In this document: positions 30,657 to 41,649 of the stretch, one piece after another
How positions within the stretch are numbered: the first letter of the stretch is position 1
Layout of the letters: the number at the start of each line of letters is the position of its first letter
NCBI GenBank assembly: GCA_033239125.1
Contig: BSWB01000004.1
Location: 125,435,235-125,499,234, forward strand
From: Fagopyrum homotropicum
Lineage: Eukaryota; Streptophyta; Magnoliopsida; Caryophyllales; Polygonaceae
DNA: 64,000 nucleotides
Reading direction: 5' to 3'
Position numbers and translations under genes: made by a program
The notes under the pieces: model-generated
Seen by the model: the letters and a program-made list of their open reading frames with translations, nothing else
What the model was told of the DNA's origin: nothing
Databases searched by the model: none

Positions 30657-32328
30657 TCAAGGTCCAGAGCACATCTAGACAAGCATTTTGGTAAGTTCCT
30701 TGACTTGATGAATAAAATAAATATTAACATCCCTTTCCTTGATGCTATTCTAGGGATGCCCGCCTATGGGAAGTTCTTAAAAGAAATTATATCAAGGAAG
30801 AGGAAGTTGGAAGACTTTGGTGAAGGAAGGATGACATCTAAATCCTCGGACCTTATTCAAATCATGAAGGAGAAGATGCCACCCAAGTTGAGAGATCCCG
30901 GGTCATTTTGCATTCCCATTCAAGTTGGGAATGTCACTTGTGAGGCATTGTGTGATCTAGGAGCCAGCGTGAGCATCATCCTGCTGGAGCTATGTGTGAG
31001 AATCGGACTTGGAGAGCCCAAGCCGGTGATACGATTGTACATGGCGGACCGCTCCATTACCCATCCCGTGGGCATTTTGGAAGACGTTCCGGTTAAGTTA
31101 GGTAACTTCTATTTAACTATAGACTTTGTTGTGCTTGACATTCCCGCAGATTATCCCGTTCCTATCATTCTAGGGAGGCCATTTCTAGCAGCTTTGGGTT
31201 GCAATGTGGATTGTAAGAACGCCAAGTTGCAATTTAACATTGGCGGTGATCAAAATGAGTTTGCATTGCTTGCAGCAATGAAAGGAGAGCCGCTGGGAGA
31301 TGATATCTTCAACATCTATGATGAAGAAGAATCAAGAGAATTGGTGAGCTCTATCCTTATTGATGATCCACTTGAGAGAGTTATTAGTTTTAGCTTAATG
31401 GAGGAAGGTATAGATGCTTCTTGTGATGCAGATATACGGAGCTTAAAGGTACTGGAAGAAGATCCAGGAGCTAAATTTGAAAAACTAATCCAGGAGAAGA
31501 AAATCTCCAATTTCGGTCTCAGTTGCAGTGCCTCGACCGAGGCACCTTCCGGACCAAGCGAGGTGATCTTGACTGAAGAACATCTCGGTCATCCTCTCTG
31601 GATCTCGACCGAGGTCGAAAGCGAGATGATGTCAACTGAGACTTCTAAAAGTCCAGTTCCTCGATCTATGTCTACTCCACTGGAAGAAAGAAGCAAGGAT
31701 CCCCCTCAGAAAGCACCCCCAGTTGTGGAGCTTAAACAATTCCCCAGTCACTTGAGGTATGTCTTTCTTGGACCGGATTCCACTTATCCCGTCATTGTTA
31801 GTGCTTCCTTCTCCGAATCTGACTTATCTAAATTAATACATGTCTTGAGAAAGCATTAAAAGGCTTTGGGTTATACTATTGATGATCTTATTGGCATTAA
31901 GCCTTCTTTCTGCATGCATAGAATACTAATGGAGGACTATCATAAGACTTCACGGGAACCTCAAAGACGGTTAAATCCAATCATGAAAGAGGTGGTGAAG
32001 AAAGAAATTCTTAAGTTGTTGGATGCAGGTATCATATTTCCTATCTTGGACAGCAAGTGGGTGAGCCCAGTGCATGTGGTTCCGAAGAAAGGAGGGATGA
32101 CCATTGTGACGAATAAAAAAAACGAGTTAATCCCAACTAGGACCGTCACGGGCTGGAGGGTGTGCATCGATTATAGGAAGCTGGACGTGGCCACTCGGAA
32201 GGACCATTTTCCACTTCCCTTCATAGATCAAATGCTCGAACGGTTAGCCCAACATTCACATTTTTGCTATTTAGATGGTTACAATGGCTTCTTTCAGATT
32301 CCTATCCATCCAGATGATCAAGAGAAGA
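30657..32328 (+). pseudogene. Protease and first half of RT (AthA-2), cut by AthA-1
   Basis: The protease has ALCDLGASVSIILLELC (Asp codon near 30953) and VPIILGRPFLA. A long acidic linker (31280-31730) contains two family A motifs near 31531 and 31605. RT starts around HLRYVFLGPDSTYPV and continues GYTIDDLIGIKPSFCMHRI, SKWVSPVHVVPKKGG, GWRVCIDYRKLD and HFCYLDGYNGFFQIPIHPDDQEK. A TAA at 31857-31859 replaces the Gln of KHQKALG. The frame is cut at 32328 by AthA-1 and resumes at 44070. Confidence 0.92.
32324..32328 (+). other. Target site duplication of AthA-1, left copy
   Basis: GAAGA, repeated at 44070-44074. It lies in the RT codons for DDQEK-TTFTCPWG, which read through when the insert is removed. 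Confidence 0.95.
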
Positions 32329-34079
32329 TGATAGCATGAATTATAGTCTATATTTTGGGGTTTGTTTGGATGTTTTATCTTCAATAAACTACATGTTTGT
32401 ATGTATAATATGTGATTATACTACCATTTCATCTACCTTTGCGGGAATTGAGGTCTACACCTGGTTTTGTTGTAATCGTAGGTAAAATGGCACGTTTTGC
32501 ATCAAAAAGGAGCAAAAGGAGCTATGGAGTCATTGGAGCTACATTCAGGAACATAAGGAAACATCTAGGAAGCATAGCCATGGATTAAAGATTTACTTTG
32601 GACCAGATTTGAGAGATTTCACATTCAGTTGTGACTCACCTCGGTTGGCCACAGATTCACCTCGACCGAGGTGATCCTGATAAGTCGACTCGACCGAGGC
32701 GAACACCTGGGACGCGACGAGAATATTTTATTCTTGGCTGAGATCTTTTATCTTGGAAAGTGATCATATATTTTTGGGCTTGGCTCCTGGAAGGAAGAAG
32801 ATATACTAAATCATATATTTTACCTATTTTTATGGGAAGATATCTTTCTAAGATATCTTATCTTTGGAGAGTAATTTTCCTATAAAAAGGGTCGGATTTC
32901 CCACAAATCCGACATCCGCTATCACCTTGCTTTACACCTACTACATCGCTGCAGCCATACTCCAGTTGGGAGATTTGAAGAACCTTTTTGAAGGTTGAAG
33001 GAAGATTGTAGCTTTTACAGCTTTTTGAAGGTTTTCTTGTAAGATCACCTTAGATTCTCTTCCTTATTGTCATTCTTGTTGGATTTCTATCCAAGGAACG
33101 TTTTGTTGTGATATTTGATTCAGTTATTGAAGTCTTTTCATTAAATTCTTCTTGTTCAAATATTCACCTTCTTCCCATATACTTGATTAATACTTTCATG
33201 ATGATGAGTGGCTAATCTCTTTGTGTGATTCTAGGGTGATTGGCTGAAGGTTGTGGGAAAAACAATGATAGAATAATCTTAGATTCCGGTAGGACCCTGA
33301 AAGTTCGAGTCTTTAACCTTAACCCTAAGCATCTCGTTCAGTCGATGAACATCTCGTCCGGGGTGGAATTCTTCTGACCGAGGTGACTTATCTGATCCTA
33401 AACAGAGAGTTAAGTGTTAGAGTTTGCCAAATCCTATTCTTGTTACACCTTTCCTGGTTCAATGCAAGCCTAGGATGAGACTTACCCGGTAATTCCTTAG
33501 TTTGTGTACCAACGATCATAAGTGTAGGTAATAAAGGTTTATCCTTTATTGGGGTTTGAGTGTGCTTTCATCCCATCTTTGTGAGTTAGCCTGAGACTTA
33601 CCCGGTAAAGGTTGATTCTATTCCCTTAGGTGGTGTGTTAGTTTGAGGATATAGTTCTTTACCTTAATTCCTTGAGACTTACCCGGTAATAGGAGTTACG
33701 GTTTAGGATTAGTGTTTAGTTAGACTTATCCGGTGATCTATTCCACTTTAGTAACACCTTCCCCATGCAAAAACCTCAGCTTTGTCCGCTTATCTTTAGA
33801 TCTTGAAATGGAACCACAACTAGATGCTTTAATCCCTAGAATTGCATGTTTCCTTTATCGACTTCTTATTCATCTTTGATTGTTTTAATTGCTTTGTGGT
33901 TAGTGATTGCTTAAAGCATACCGTAATTGGACTTTGTTTCACTAAGTCCCTGTGATCGACCCCTGAAATTCCTTGCTTTTTACTACGATTGACCCGTACA
34001 CTGCGGGTTCGCATCCTTGTTTTAAGCTTACGTCTAGGGTTATAAATTTAAAGCTTGCACACACCGTTTGGAGCGAACA
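32329..34079 (+). mobile_element. 5' LTR of AthA-1
   Basis: TGATAGCATG to GGAGCGAACA. A TATAAAA box lies at 32881-32887, so the transcribed leader within the LTR is about 1.2 kb. It holds four GAGACTTACCCGGTAA-type words (33477, 33593, 33674, 33722). CACCTCGACCGAGGTG lies at 32658-32673 with a second partial site near 32689. Confidence 0.95.
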
Positions 34080-34085
34080 AGTTTT

Positions 34086-34103
34086 TGGCGCCGTTGCCGG
34101 GGA
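34086..34103 (+). other. Primer binding site (tRNA-Asp) of AthA-1
   Basis: TGGCGCCGTTGCCGGGGA, six bases after the LTR end. Confidence 0.95.
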
Positions 34104-34206
34104 CTTGGTCTAGACCGAGCCGGTTACGGTTTGCTTTTGGGGCACTTGCCCCCGTGTCTACTAACCACTCTACTTGAGTGACTTTTGCAGGTTCTTTCTT
34201 AGGTTT

Positions 34207-35972
34207 ATGCGAAGAACCCGCACTGGGAAGGAAATCGTTCCTTACGATCCCGAACCAGAGAAGACATACAAACGACGCTTAAGAGAAGCGAAGATGGCCC
34301 ACCAAGACAATCGCGATCTTGAGGCCGAATTGAAAGAGGCGCTAGAGCTGCTACACCTCAGCAGGGAAGAATTGAGGCAGGAAAGAAAAGAAACTCGCAC
34401 CAGGACTGAAGCGATCAAAGCTGATATGGCAGCTCTACGAGACCAGTTTCTGCCTCGACCGAGGAAAGATCCTGTTCCAGATCCTCGACCGATCCAGGTC
34501 CTAGTCGCTAACCCTCGACCAAGGTAGGTCCCAGTACCTGATGCCCCGGCCGAGGTACTTCCACCTCGGATGCCAGTCTGAGACGCTTTTCTTGCAGGAA
34601 TCCCACAAACCCTAGGTCAAAGGATGGACCCTAATCAACAACTGAGGCGTCCAGGAGTTAACCTAGGAGATCCAGCGGACCATGACTATGAACTTCGACC
34701 ACAAGTTCTATCCATGATTCGCCAATGCCAATTCGGGGGGCTGGAGAAGGAATCACCACATCAACATCTTCAAAACTATGAGATCTTGATGGACACCTTG
34801 AGACCCTCAAGGATTGAAAATAACAACTACAAGCTAAGATCTTTTTACTTTTTTTTAAAAGATAGAGCTCTTACTTGGAGTCAATCTCTTCCTCCAGGAA
34901 AAATTAGCACATGGGAGGAGATGACTACGGAATTCTTGACCAAATTCTTTCCCCCCTCAAAGACAACTGAAATGAGAGGGAAGATCAATGCTTTCATTAT
35001 GGGATTCCAAAGTTAGAGTTATTGGAGATTTACTTCAAGGGACTGGACGGAAGCACCCAGTTCAACCTCCAACTACTCTCCGCCGGTACCTTTATGGACA
35101 TGGCGATTGACGAAGCTTGGGACTTCATCGAGAAGCAAGCTTTGCTTATGGAGAAGTACACTCATCAAGGAGCTGAAGGTGGAGTTAAAAGAGTTAACTT
35201 CCAAGAAACTCAGCCCAACAACAATCAACTCACGTCTTTGAAGAATGACGTGAAGCAATTGAAGGAACTCTTGGTTGCTCAAACCAAGAAGGAAGAGCAA
35301 GGACAAAGGAACAACAACAATGGATACCGTAACAACAACAACAGTTCCCGGAACAACAACTACAACAACAACAATAGAGGATCCAATAGCAACAACTGGA
35401 GGGCGAACAACCAAAATTCTAGTAACAATCATTCGAACTCCAACTCTAATGATTCCTCTAACCCTTTCCTCTCTTCCCCTTCTTCTTCTTCTACTCCATT
35501 AAAGAGCCAGGGGCAAGGATCAAGTTCGTCTCAGCCGGAAAAGAAAGACGCAGTTCTGGAGGCTATCTTGATCAAGCTCAACGCTATGGAGACTTCTATG
35601 ACTTCATTTTCGAAGGCCCAAAAAGCCTTTGAACAACAACTTGCAAGTAGGGCGAATGAAGCGCCAAGAGATCCAGGGAAGCTTCCAGCAAGGACGAAAA
35701 GCAACCCTAAGGGCCACATCATGGCCATAACAACGAGGAGTGGACTGAAAACTGTAGATCCAGTGCCTTGGTCGGTGCTAGTACCGACGAAGACCACCTC
35801 GGTCCAGGTGCAGTCGAAGAACACTTCGACCGAGATGCCAACCGAGGTGGAGCCACAGAAAGCGGAGGGGAAAACTGAAGTTTATGTTCCACCTCCTGCA
35901 TACAAACCACCACTTCCATTCCCCCAATCAAGGGCCAGAGCACATCTAGACAAACACTTTGGTTAGTTCCTT
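34207..35972 (+). pseudogene. Athila gag (AthA-1), broken
   Basis: The start is the ATG at 34207 (MRRTRTGKEIVPYDPEPE). A TAG at 34525 interrupts the Pro-rich linker. The core resumes at QQLRRPGVNLGDPADHDYE and QCQFGGLEKESPHQHLQNYE. At about 35000 a 70-bp stretch present in AthA-2 is missing between two ATCATG/ATTATG words, which shifts the frame and removes the SWERFKDILLDCPHHGIP part. The tail is Asn-rich (35310-35440) with no zinc knuckle. A TAG at 35964 precedes the protease. This copy cannot make full Gag. Confidence 0.92.
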
Positions 35973-36972
35973 GACTTGATGAATAAACTGCACATTAACA
36001 TTCCTTTCCTTGATGCTATTCTAAGAATGCCCGCCTATGGGAAGTTCTTGAAGGAGATCCTATCAAGGAAGAGGAAACTGGAAGATTTTGGTAAAGTTAG
36101 GATGACATCTAAATCCTCGGAGCTCATTCAAATCATGAAGGAGAAGATGCCACCTAAATTGAGAGATCCCGGCTCATTTTGCATTCCCATTCAAGTTGGG
36201 GATGTCACTTGTGAAGCCCTTTGTGATCTAGGAGCCAGCGTGAGCATCATTCCGCTGGAGCTATGTGTGAAGATCGGACGTGGAGAGCCCAAGCCGGTCA
36301 AGATTCGACTATATATGGCGGATCGCTCCATTACCCATCCCGTGGGCATCTTGGAGGACGTTTCGGTCAAGTTAGGTAACTTCTATTTACCTATAGATTT
36401 TGTTGTACTTGACAGTCCCACAGATTATCCTTCGGGAGACCATTTCTAGCAACTTCGGGTTGCAACGTGGATTGCAAGAACGCCAAGTTGAAATTGAACA
36501 TTGGCGGCGATGAGGTGGAGTTCGCATTACTTGCAGCCATGAAAGGGGAGCAGCTGAGCGATGATATCTTCAACATCTACGATGAAGAAGAATCAAGAGA
36601 ATTGGTGAGCTCTATCCTTACTAACGATCCACTCGAAAGAGTTATTAGTTTCAGTTTAATGGAGGAAGGTATAGATGCTACTTGTGATGCAGATATACGG
36701 AGCTTAAAAGCGCTGGAAGAAGATCCAGGAGCTAAAACTGATAAGCTAATCCAGGAGACGAAGATCTCCAGTTTCGGTCCTAGTTACAGTACCTCGACCG
36801 AGGCACTTTCTGGACTGAGCGAGGCGACTGAAGAACATCTCGGTCAAAGCCTCTACGCCTCGACCGAGGTCGATGGCGAGACGATTTCAATTGAGACTTC
36901 TGAAAGTCCAGTTTCTGAATCTACTCCACTGGAAGGACGAAGCAAGAATCCCCCTCAGAAAGCACCCCAGTT
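35973..36972 (+). pseudogene. Aspartic protease and linker (AthA-1), frameshifted
   Basis: It contains NIPFLDAILRMPAYGKFLKE, then ALCDLGASVSIIPLELC with the catalytic Asp near 36224. About 16 bases are missing near 36428 compared with AthA-2, within the PVPIILGRPF text, so the protease core is broken. The acidic linker (36467-36960) carries two motif copies near 36793 and 36861. A one-base loss in a C run near 36965 shifts the frame before RT. Confidence 0.9.
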
Positions 36973-38544
36973 GTGGAGCTTAAACAACTCCCAAATCACT
37001 TGAGGTATGTCTTTCTTGGACCGGATTCCACTTATCCCGTTATTGTTAGTGCTTCCCTTTCCGAAACTGAATTATCTAAACTAATGCATGTCCTGAGAAA
37101 GCATCAAAAAGCTTTGGGTTACACTATAGATGATCTTGTTGGCATTAAGCCCTCTTTCTGCATGCATAGAATTTTAATGGAGGATGATCATAAGACTTCA
37201 CGGGAACCTCAAAGACGGTTAAATCCGATCATGAAAGAGGTTGTGAAGAATGAAATTCTTAAGTTGTTGGATGCAGGTATCATATACCCTATCTCGGACA
37301 GCAAGTGGGTTAGCCCGGTGCATGTAGTTCCGAAGAAAGGAGGGATGACCGTTGTGACAAATAAGAACAACGAGTTGATCCCAACCAGGACCGTTACGGG
37401 CTGGAGGGTTTGCATCGATTATAGGAAGATGAACACAACCACACGGAAGGACCATTTTCCACTTCCCTTCATTGATCAAATGCTCGAGCGGTTGGCCCAG
37501 CATTCACACTTTTGCTACTTAGACGGTTATAGTGGATTCTTCCAGATTCCTATCCATCCGGATGATCAGGAGAAGACCACTTTCACTTGTCCATGGGGGA
37601 CATTTGCTTATAGGAGGATGCCATTTGGATTGTGCAATGCACCCGCTACCTTCCAACGATGCATGATGGCTATCTTTTCCGAGTACATAGAGGAGATCAT
37701 GGAGGTATTTATGGATGATTTTTCTGTATATGGTTCCTCTTTTGATGATTGCCTATCTAACCTTTCTCTAGTGCTTAAAAGATGTGAAGACACTAATCTC
37801 GTTTTGAATTGGGAGAAGTGTCATTTTATGGTTAATAAAGGCATTGTACTAGGACACCTCGTTTCTAAACGAGGCATTGAGGTCGATCGCGCTAAGATCG
37901 AGACTATTGAGAAACTCCCTCCCCCTTGTTCTGTCAAAGGAGTGAGGAGTTTTCTCGGGCATGCAGGTTTGTACAGGAGATTCATCAAGGACTTCTCTAA
38001 GATTTCTAAACCTCTAACTAACCTCTTGAATAAAGATGTTATTTTTGAGTTTTCGCAGGAGTGTCTTGATGCTTTTTACAGGATTAAGGAAGCATTGATC
38101 TCCGCTCCCATTATCCAACCTCCGGATTGGACCTTGCCCTTTGAGATCATGTGCGATGCTAGTGATGTAGCCGTAGGAGCGGTGCTTGGACAGAAGAAGG
38201 ATGGCCGGACCACCGCCATTTACTACGCTAGCAAGACGCTAGATGTAGCACAACGCAACTACGCTACCACCGAGAAAGAATTATTGGCGGTTGTATATGC
38301 CTTCGAGAAGTTTCGTTCCTATATAGTAGGGGCGAAAATCATTGTCTACACCGACCATGCAGCCATCCGTTACTTGTTGGCTAAGAAAGATGCCAAGCCA
38401 CGCCTTATTCGATGGATTCTCTTGCTTCAAGAGTTTGATCTAGAGATCCGCGATAAGAAGGGATCCGAAAACTCTATTGCGGATCACCTCAGCAGGCTAC
38501 CTGCATCTTCACGCGAGAAGGACGATCCACCCATAGACGACTAA
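36973..38544 (+). CDS. Reverse transcriptase and RNase H (AthA-1), open frame
   Basis: 523 codons without a stop. RT motifs: PKKGGMTVV, GWRVCIDYRKMN, HFCYLDGYSGFFQIPIHP, TFTCPWGTFAYRRMPFGLCN and the catalytic FMDDF (37711-37722). RNase H: EIMCDASDVAVGAVLGQKK, YASKTLDVAQRNYATTEKEL, YTDHAAIRYLLAKKDAKPR, and GSENSIADHLSRL at the end. The product would copy RNA into DNA and degrade the template. The frame has no start of its own, because it is normally made as part of Gag-Pol, and upstream shifts cut it off. Integrase, which should follow, is absent. Confidence 0.93.
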   Translation: MELKQLPNHLRYVFLGPDSTYPVIVSASLSETELSKLMHVLRKHQKALGYTIDDLVGIKPSFCMHRILMEDDHKTSREPQRRLNPIMKEVVKNEILKLLDAGIIYPISDSKWVSPVHVVPKKGGMTVVTNKNNELIPTRTVTGWRVCIDYRKMNTTTRKDHFPLPFIDQMLERLAQHSHFCYLDGYSGFFQIPIHPDDQEKTTFTCPWGTFAYRRMPFGLCNAPATFQRCMMAIFSEYIEEIMEVFMDDFSVYGSSFDDCLSNLSLVLKRCEDTNLVLNWEKCHFMVNKGIVLGHLVSKRGIEVDRAKIETIEKLPPPCSVKGVRSFLGHAGLYRRFIKDFSKISKPLTNLLNKDVIFEFSQECLDAFYRIKEALISAPIIQPPDWTLPFEIMCDASDVAVGAVLGQKKDGRTTAIYYASKTLDVAQRNYATTEKELLAVVYAFEKFRSYIVGAKIIVYTDHAAIRYLLAKKDAKPRLIRWILLLQEFDLEIRDKKGSENSIADHLSRLPASSREKDDPPIDD

Positions 38545-38641
38545 TTCCCCGATGAGCATTTACACTTGTTGGAGCGTTTGATAGACTTACTTACTTCACC
38601 CCACGATGGAGGTGAAGTATGGGGTAAGGACACCTCCCATC
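38545..38641 (+). pseudogene. Junction where integrase is missing (AthA-1)
   Basis: After the stop the frame reads FPDEHLHLLERLIDLLTSPH (start of the spacer before integrase in AthB) and runs directly into GEVWGKDT, which is integrase C-terminal text (GGVEVWGETGGSF in AthB). About 1.3-1.4 kb of integrase is gone. AthA-2 has the same joint at 45040-45147. Confidence 0.85.
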
Positions 38642-38692
38642 ACATTTGAGAGACGCATTATGGTCCAGCTAGCGACCTTAAACCAAGCGCTT

Positions 38693-38710
38693 CTTGGGAG
38701 GCAACCCAAG
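38693..38710 (+). other. Post-integrase hairpin, AthA-1 copy
   Basis: CTTGGG-AGGCAA-CCCAAG preceded by GTCCAGCTAGCGACCTTAAA. It is kept although the integrase gene before it is gone. Confidence 0.75.
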
Positions 38711-39022
38711 GTATTGCTGTCTTTTCCCTTTTTCTAGTCTAGCTTAGATAGTTTTTGCTTTTGCTTTGCTTTGTTTTGTTTTTGGCGTTTTAGACAGATA
38801 ACAGGTGGCATCTAAGGAATGAGCGTAACTGGAAGGACAGAAGATCGAGAATTTGAGAAGACGAAGTTTGACTGAGGCATCTCGGTTGCTATCAGAGCAC
38901 CTCGACCGAGATGATTCATGAGCAACCGAGGCAACTAGGGTTTCTGAAGAACCACCTCGGTCCGTACCACCTCGGTCCAGTCGAGACCATCTCGACCGAG
39001 GTGACAGCAGTTCCAGAAAGGG

Positions 39023-39029
39023 TATAAAA
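39023..39029 (+). promoter_or_regulatory. Probable internal promoter (TATAAAA) for the post-pol gene, AthA-1
   Basis: GGGTATAAAAGGGAGA is followed by a CT-rich leader (CTCTCTCTTCC) and then by text like a plant 5' UTR (AACCCTAACTCGC). The gene starts 435 bases downstream at 39464. The same arrangement is present in AthA-2 (45525-45531) and, with different sequence, in AthB (51765-51772). A dense cluster of family A motifs lies just upstream (38880-39005). That this is a working promoter is inference. Confidence 0.5.
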
Positions 39030-39463
39030 GGGAGATTAATTTTCTCTCTCTTCCATTTCACCCCTCCTCGACCGCGGCAGCCCTTTCACCTCGCCTCCTT
39101 CGATTCTTGCTCGTTTTCAAAGATTTTCGCTTCCGAACTACAATTAAGGCATAGAGGATCCCAGTGCATCGTCGATTTGCAAGAAAATCGAACCGATTCG
39201 GCCGAACAAGGTAAAACAAAACCGAAACCCTAACTCGCTGATTTCGCTTTGATTTGGGCTTTGGTTGCCCTTGCATTTGCTGAGAAAAGGATTAAGTACC
39301 CCATAGGAAGCAGTTGTAGTGATTTTGGGGGAAAAGAACTGAATTTTCTGAGGAAATTAGAATCCAGTTTTCCGCCTCGGTCCAGACGATTTGTGCCTCG
39401 GCCGAGGTGATTCTTGAGAGTTGTCAGTTGACCGAGGTGACCTGATAGTGGGATTTTCTGAAA

Positions 39464-40879
39464 ATGAGTTCCGACAGACGCCTTGCCCTTAGGGATAGAT
39501 CCTCTCCTTCCCCTTCTTCCTCTTCTTCCCGACCCTATCGCCCGGTGATCCACGAGCGACACCAGGTCGATTACGACCGTATTTCCGGCCGTCCAGTGAT
39601 TGCACCTCGCTTCCTGGACGTGTATGCTTTTGATTGTCTCTAGGTAGATGGAGACCTTAGACGGATGATATCCACAGTAGGGCTAGATCAGTTTACTGAG
39701 ATCCGAGCAACTGCCTATCTGGAGCCCACCTTAGAGTTTGTTAGCTCCTTCACCTACCTCCCCACAGAGCGATCTATGAAGTACTGGTTGATGAACCGGA
39801 ACTTCTTAGTGCCGCTAGAGTATTGGAGAGAGATTTTTGGTTTTCCTGAGCCCACAACTGTTGACTTCCCATCCCGATCTATAGCTAGGGAGTTTTGGGG
39901 GCAGATTTCCCATATTGTTGAGCACGCAGACAGATGGCGCCCTGGAGATTCCAGGGAGAAGGTCATCTTCCAGTTAGCCTTTAGGTTAGCCCACCGGATC
40001 TTCAGTGAGACACTTCTGGCGCGTACTGAGACGCCCCAGAAGATCCGACAGGGGGAGCTATTTAGTCTGTATTGCATGGTGACCGGAGATATCCCAGACT
40101 TTGGCTTGATGTTGATAGAGGATCTGCACAAGATCAAGGCCAAGGCGAAGGGAGACATCTGCTGCAGAGGACTTGTCACCCACATCGCCAACTATCAAGA
40201 CATGGATATCAGCGCTTGCACGATGGTGGCGGCTCCCAAGCCGCTTGGGCTGCAGGAGATGATCACTCGGCGGATTCTGGTTCCCCGAGGTCTGACTACA
40301 CCGTACGTGGCTATGCCATGGGAGCTGACTGCACCACAGGGGATCAGGTGGTCTGCCCAGTTTTCTGTTTTTGACCCTCATTATTGGGAGACCGCTTGGG
40401 CCCCGCTGATGGAGGATTACAAAGAGGCAGCAGTTGCCCCAACTGAGGAGAAGGCAGATGATGAGGAAACTGCTGATGATAGTGGAGTCCCGATGGATAT
40501 AGGGACGGATGCTGCAAGGACGAACGCACCAGTTATAGATCTGGATGATGAGGATACTGAGCCTGCACCTGCTGCATCACCTGCAAGACCTGCTAGGCGT
40601 GGGACACGCCGACATAGAGATCCAGAGGCTCATCGTCTGATCGATGATCTGACGGATCAGATGATAAACTCTTATGCTGCCCTTACTGTGGACATGCATG
40701 AGAGATTTGATGCCCAACACCGACAAATTGACAGCTGGACTCATCAGATGTTAGAGGGACAGCACTATCAGCGCAGGATGATGGAGATACAGTTCCAGTA
40801 GACTATGGGTTATCCATTTGACCCATCCCAGTATCCGTATGTGCCACCACCACCACCACCACCGGATCAGGATTATTGA
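39464..40879 (+). pseudogene. ATHILA ORF-1-like post-pol protein (AthA-1), two in-frame stops
   Basis: From the ATG at 39464 (MSSDRRLALRDRSS) a Ser-rich head leads to PVIHERHQVDYDRI. The conserved domain follows: TLEFVSSFTYLPTERSMKYW, LVPLEYWREIFGFPEP, AREFWGQISHIVEHADRW, LLARTETPQKIRQGELFSLY, CRGLVTHIA and RGLTTPYVAMPWE. Then come an acidic linker, a predicted helical stretch near DLTDQMINSYAALTVDMHER and a C-terminal PFDPSQYPYVPPPPPP. A TAG at 39641 (Tyr in AthA-2) and one at 40799 (after FQ) interrupt; otherwise it is open to 40877. It resembles the Pfam ATHILA (Arabidopsis retrotransposon ORF-1) family. Its function is unknown, and I see no signal peptide or membrane span that would support an envelope role. 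Confidence 0.85.
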
Positions 40880-40963
40880 GAGCTGCAGGATTTTCTATCT
40901 TATTTTTATGTAGTTCAGCTTATTATCCGGTGAGTATTTTATTCTCTTAGACTTATTTTGACC

Positions 40964-40994
40964 CACTGGGACAGTGTGTCCCAAGTATGGGGTA
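40964..40994 (+). other. Internal hairpin plus purine-rich tract (AthA-1)
   Basis: CACTG-GGA-CAGTG followed by AAGTATGGGGTA. Compared with CATTG/CAATG of AthC and AthA-2, one pair has changed from T-A to C-G on both arms. Confidence 0.7.
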
Positions 40995-41649
40995 TTTGTG
41001 TATTACTTGACATTTATTTGATGTATGACTCTATTTGACCGGATATCTATATTTATGCTTCACTTTTGCATCTATGTGTTTATCTGAGACTACATGCATA
41101 CTTACAGGTTATTTGATTGAGAAAAACGTCGAAACTGAAAGAAAACTGGTTTTAAAAAAAAAAAATTTTTGGACCTCGACCGGGACAGTTCTGGCCGAAC
41201 GAGGTGTTTCACCTCGGTTGACCTAAGAACACCTCGACCGAGGTGGGTTAACTGAGAGTTTTCGAAAACGATTTTTGTGCTTCTTATCTGGATATGATCT
41301 CAGTGAAGATTCTGGTTACTGACTGGTTTTGAAATTCTTTATGTGTTTGAAAAGTTTTATAATATGTTTAAGTTGCTAAACGCTTTGTTTGAAATTATTG
41401 ACATGTTTAATACTTTGTTTTTATCCAAATTATGTTGAATTTTAAGGTTGACATCACATTATGAGTTCTCTCACTTTCTTCCTGGAAAGACCAAGGCAAT
41501 TCATTCTTCTCTCTTCTTCTTCTTGATCATGCTTAGCCCCTCATATTCATTTTGCCTCCCTTTACCTATCCGGGAATTTGGAAGCAAGCGAAGTAGTGAA
41601 AGCAAGTATAAGTTGAGAAGTGGGCTGGAAGTGAAAGTGTTAGAAAGGA

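Noticed and set aside
38745..39562. Minus-strand frames with RG-rich and DRGG repeats
   Set aside because: The repeats come from reading the CTCGGTC/GACCGAG motif cluster in reverse.
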